Source: an uncultured Legionella sp. (lineage in GTDB: Bacteria > Pseudomonadota > Gammaproteobacteria > Legionellales > Legionellaceae). From it: DNA of 52,183 nt. The stretch covers positions 1-52,183 of the forward strand of contig NZ_CALMPD010000151.1 in NCBI RefSeq assembly GCF_937871865.1, given 5' to 3'. Below are positions 52,122 through 52,183 of this stretch, piece by piece; position 1 is the first letter of the stretch, and each line of letters begins with the position of its first letter. A program made the translations under genes and the position numbers. Below the pieces are notes generated by a model, which was not told where the DNA came from, did not search any database, and worked only from the letters and a program-made list of their open reading frames with translations.

Positions 52122-52183
52122 TTAGAGATTAGAGATTAGAGATTAGAGATTAGAGATTAGAGATTAGAGATTAGAGATTAGAG
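52122..52183. repeat. Tandem TTAGAGA heptamers at the window end
   Basis: About nine perfect tandem copies of a 7-bp unit run to the last base of the window. They lie upstream of parA. They could be iterons or a simple satellite; the array is cut by the window end, so its real length is unknown. Confidence 0.8.

Noticed and set aside
52122..52183. CRISPR array or telomere-like end
   Set aside because: The units are contiguous with no spacers, and there is no sign of a hairpin or linear-plasmid end; the edge of the window is the simplest explanation.

Overview
The window looks like most of a conjugative plasmid from a low-GC gammaproteobacterium, most probably Legionella or a close relative. 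The pointers are a complete F-type (MPF-F) transfer operon, a MobF relaxase, a CsrA paralogue inside the transfer operon (a habit of Legionella conjugative elements), and a ParA/ParB pair, with no integrase and no tRNA gene. I recognise no replication initiator.

Layout. 1-9200: an accessory or leading-type region with a MazG-like pyrophosphohydrolase, an ArdB/KlcA antirestriction protein, a Gp49-type toxin with its XRE antitoxin, a DUF932 gene cut short by a 714-bp element with 86-bp terminal inverted repeats, and a DUF3987 primase/helicase-like gene. 9200-12770: a two-gene unit whose larger member is an XPD/DinG-like SF2 helicase with a C-terminal PD-(D/E)xK-like motif, a candidate phage-defence gene. 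12820-16025: a second toxin-antitoxin pair and a second copy of the accessory module (paralogue of the 273-aa gene, a frameshifted gene, a full-length DUF932 gene, and a paralogue of the 91-aa gene). 16039-18360: small genes, two ribbon-helix-helix proteins and a probable origin-of-transfer or relaxosome control region. 18365-47249 (all minus strand except one gene): the transfer operon, in transcription order traY, csrA, traT, three small envelope genes, traA, L, E, K, B, V, C, trbI, traW, U, trbC, traN, F, trbB, traH, G, D, a DUF1173-like gene, a topoisomerase III-like gene without the catalytic tyrosine, and traI fused to a primase-like TOPRIM region. 47360-49985: a more AT-rich cargo of a 4HBT thioesterase, an MFS transporter, a possible LuxR-type sensor domain and an XRE/S24-like repressor. 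50141-51968: parB and parA. The window closes in about nine tandem 7-bp repeats.

The strongest unexplained signals are regulatory. (1) At least four accessory promoters share one geometry: an inverted repeat ending 6 nt before the -35, a 17-nt spacer, then 6 nt from the -10 to a GTTC...GAAC operator. A near-identical operator lies in the parA promoter. These promoters drive antirestriction and DUF932 genes, which fits coordinated or zygotic induction. (2) A 14-bp operator in the promoter of the XRE/S24-like repressor recurs with 13/14 identity in the divergent promoter region between traY and the thioesterase gene. This suggests one repressor links the cargo to the transfer operon. Several genes are broken in single steps (an IR element, a +1 frameshift, an in-frame TAA).
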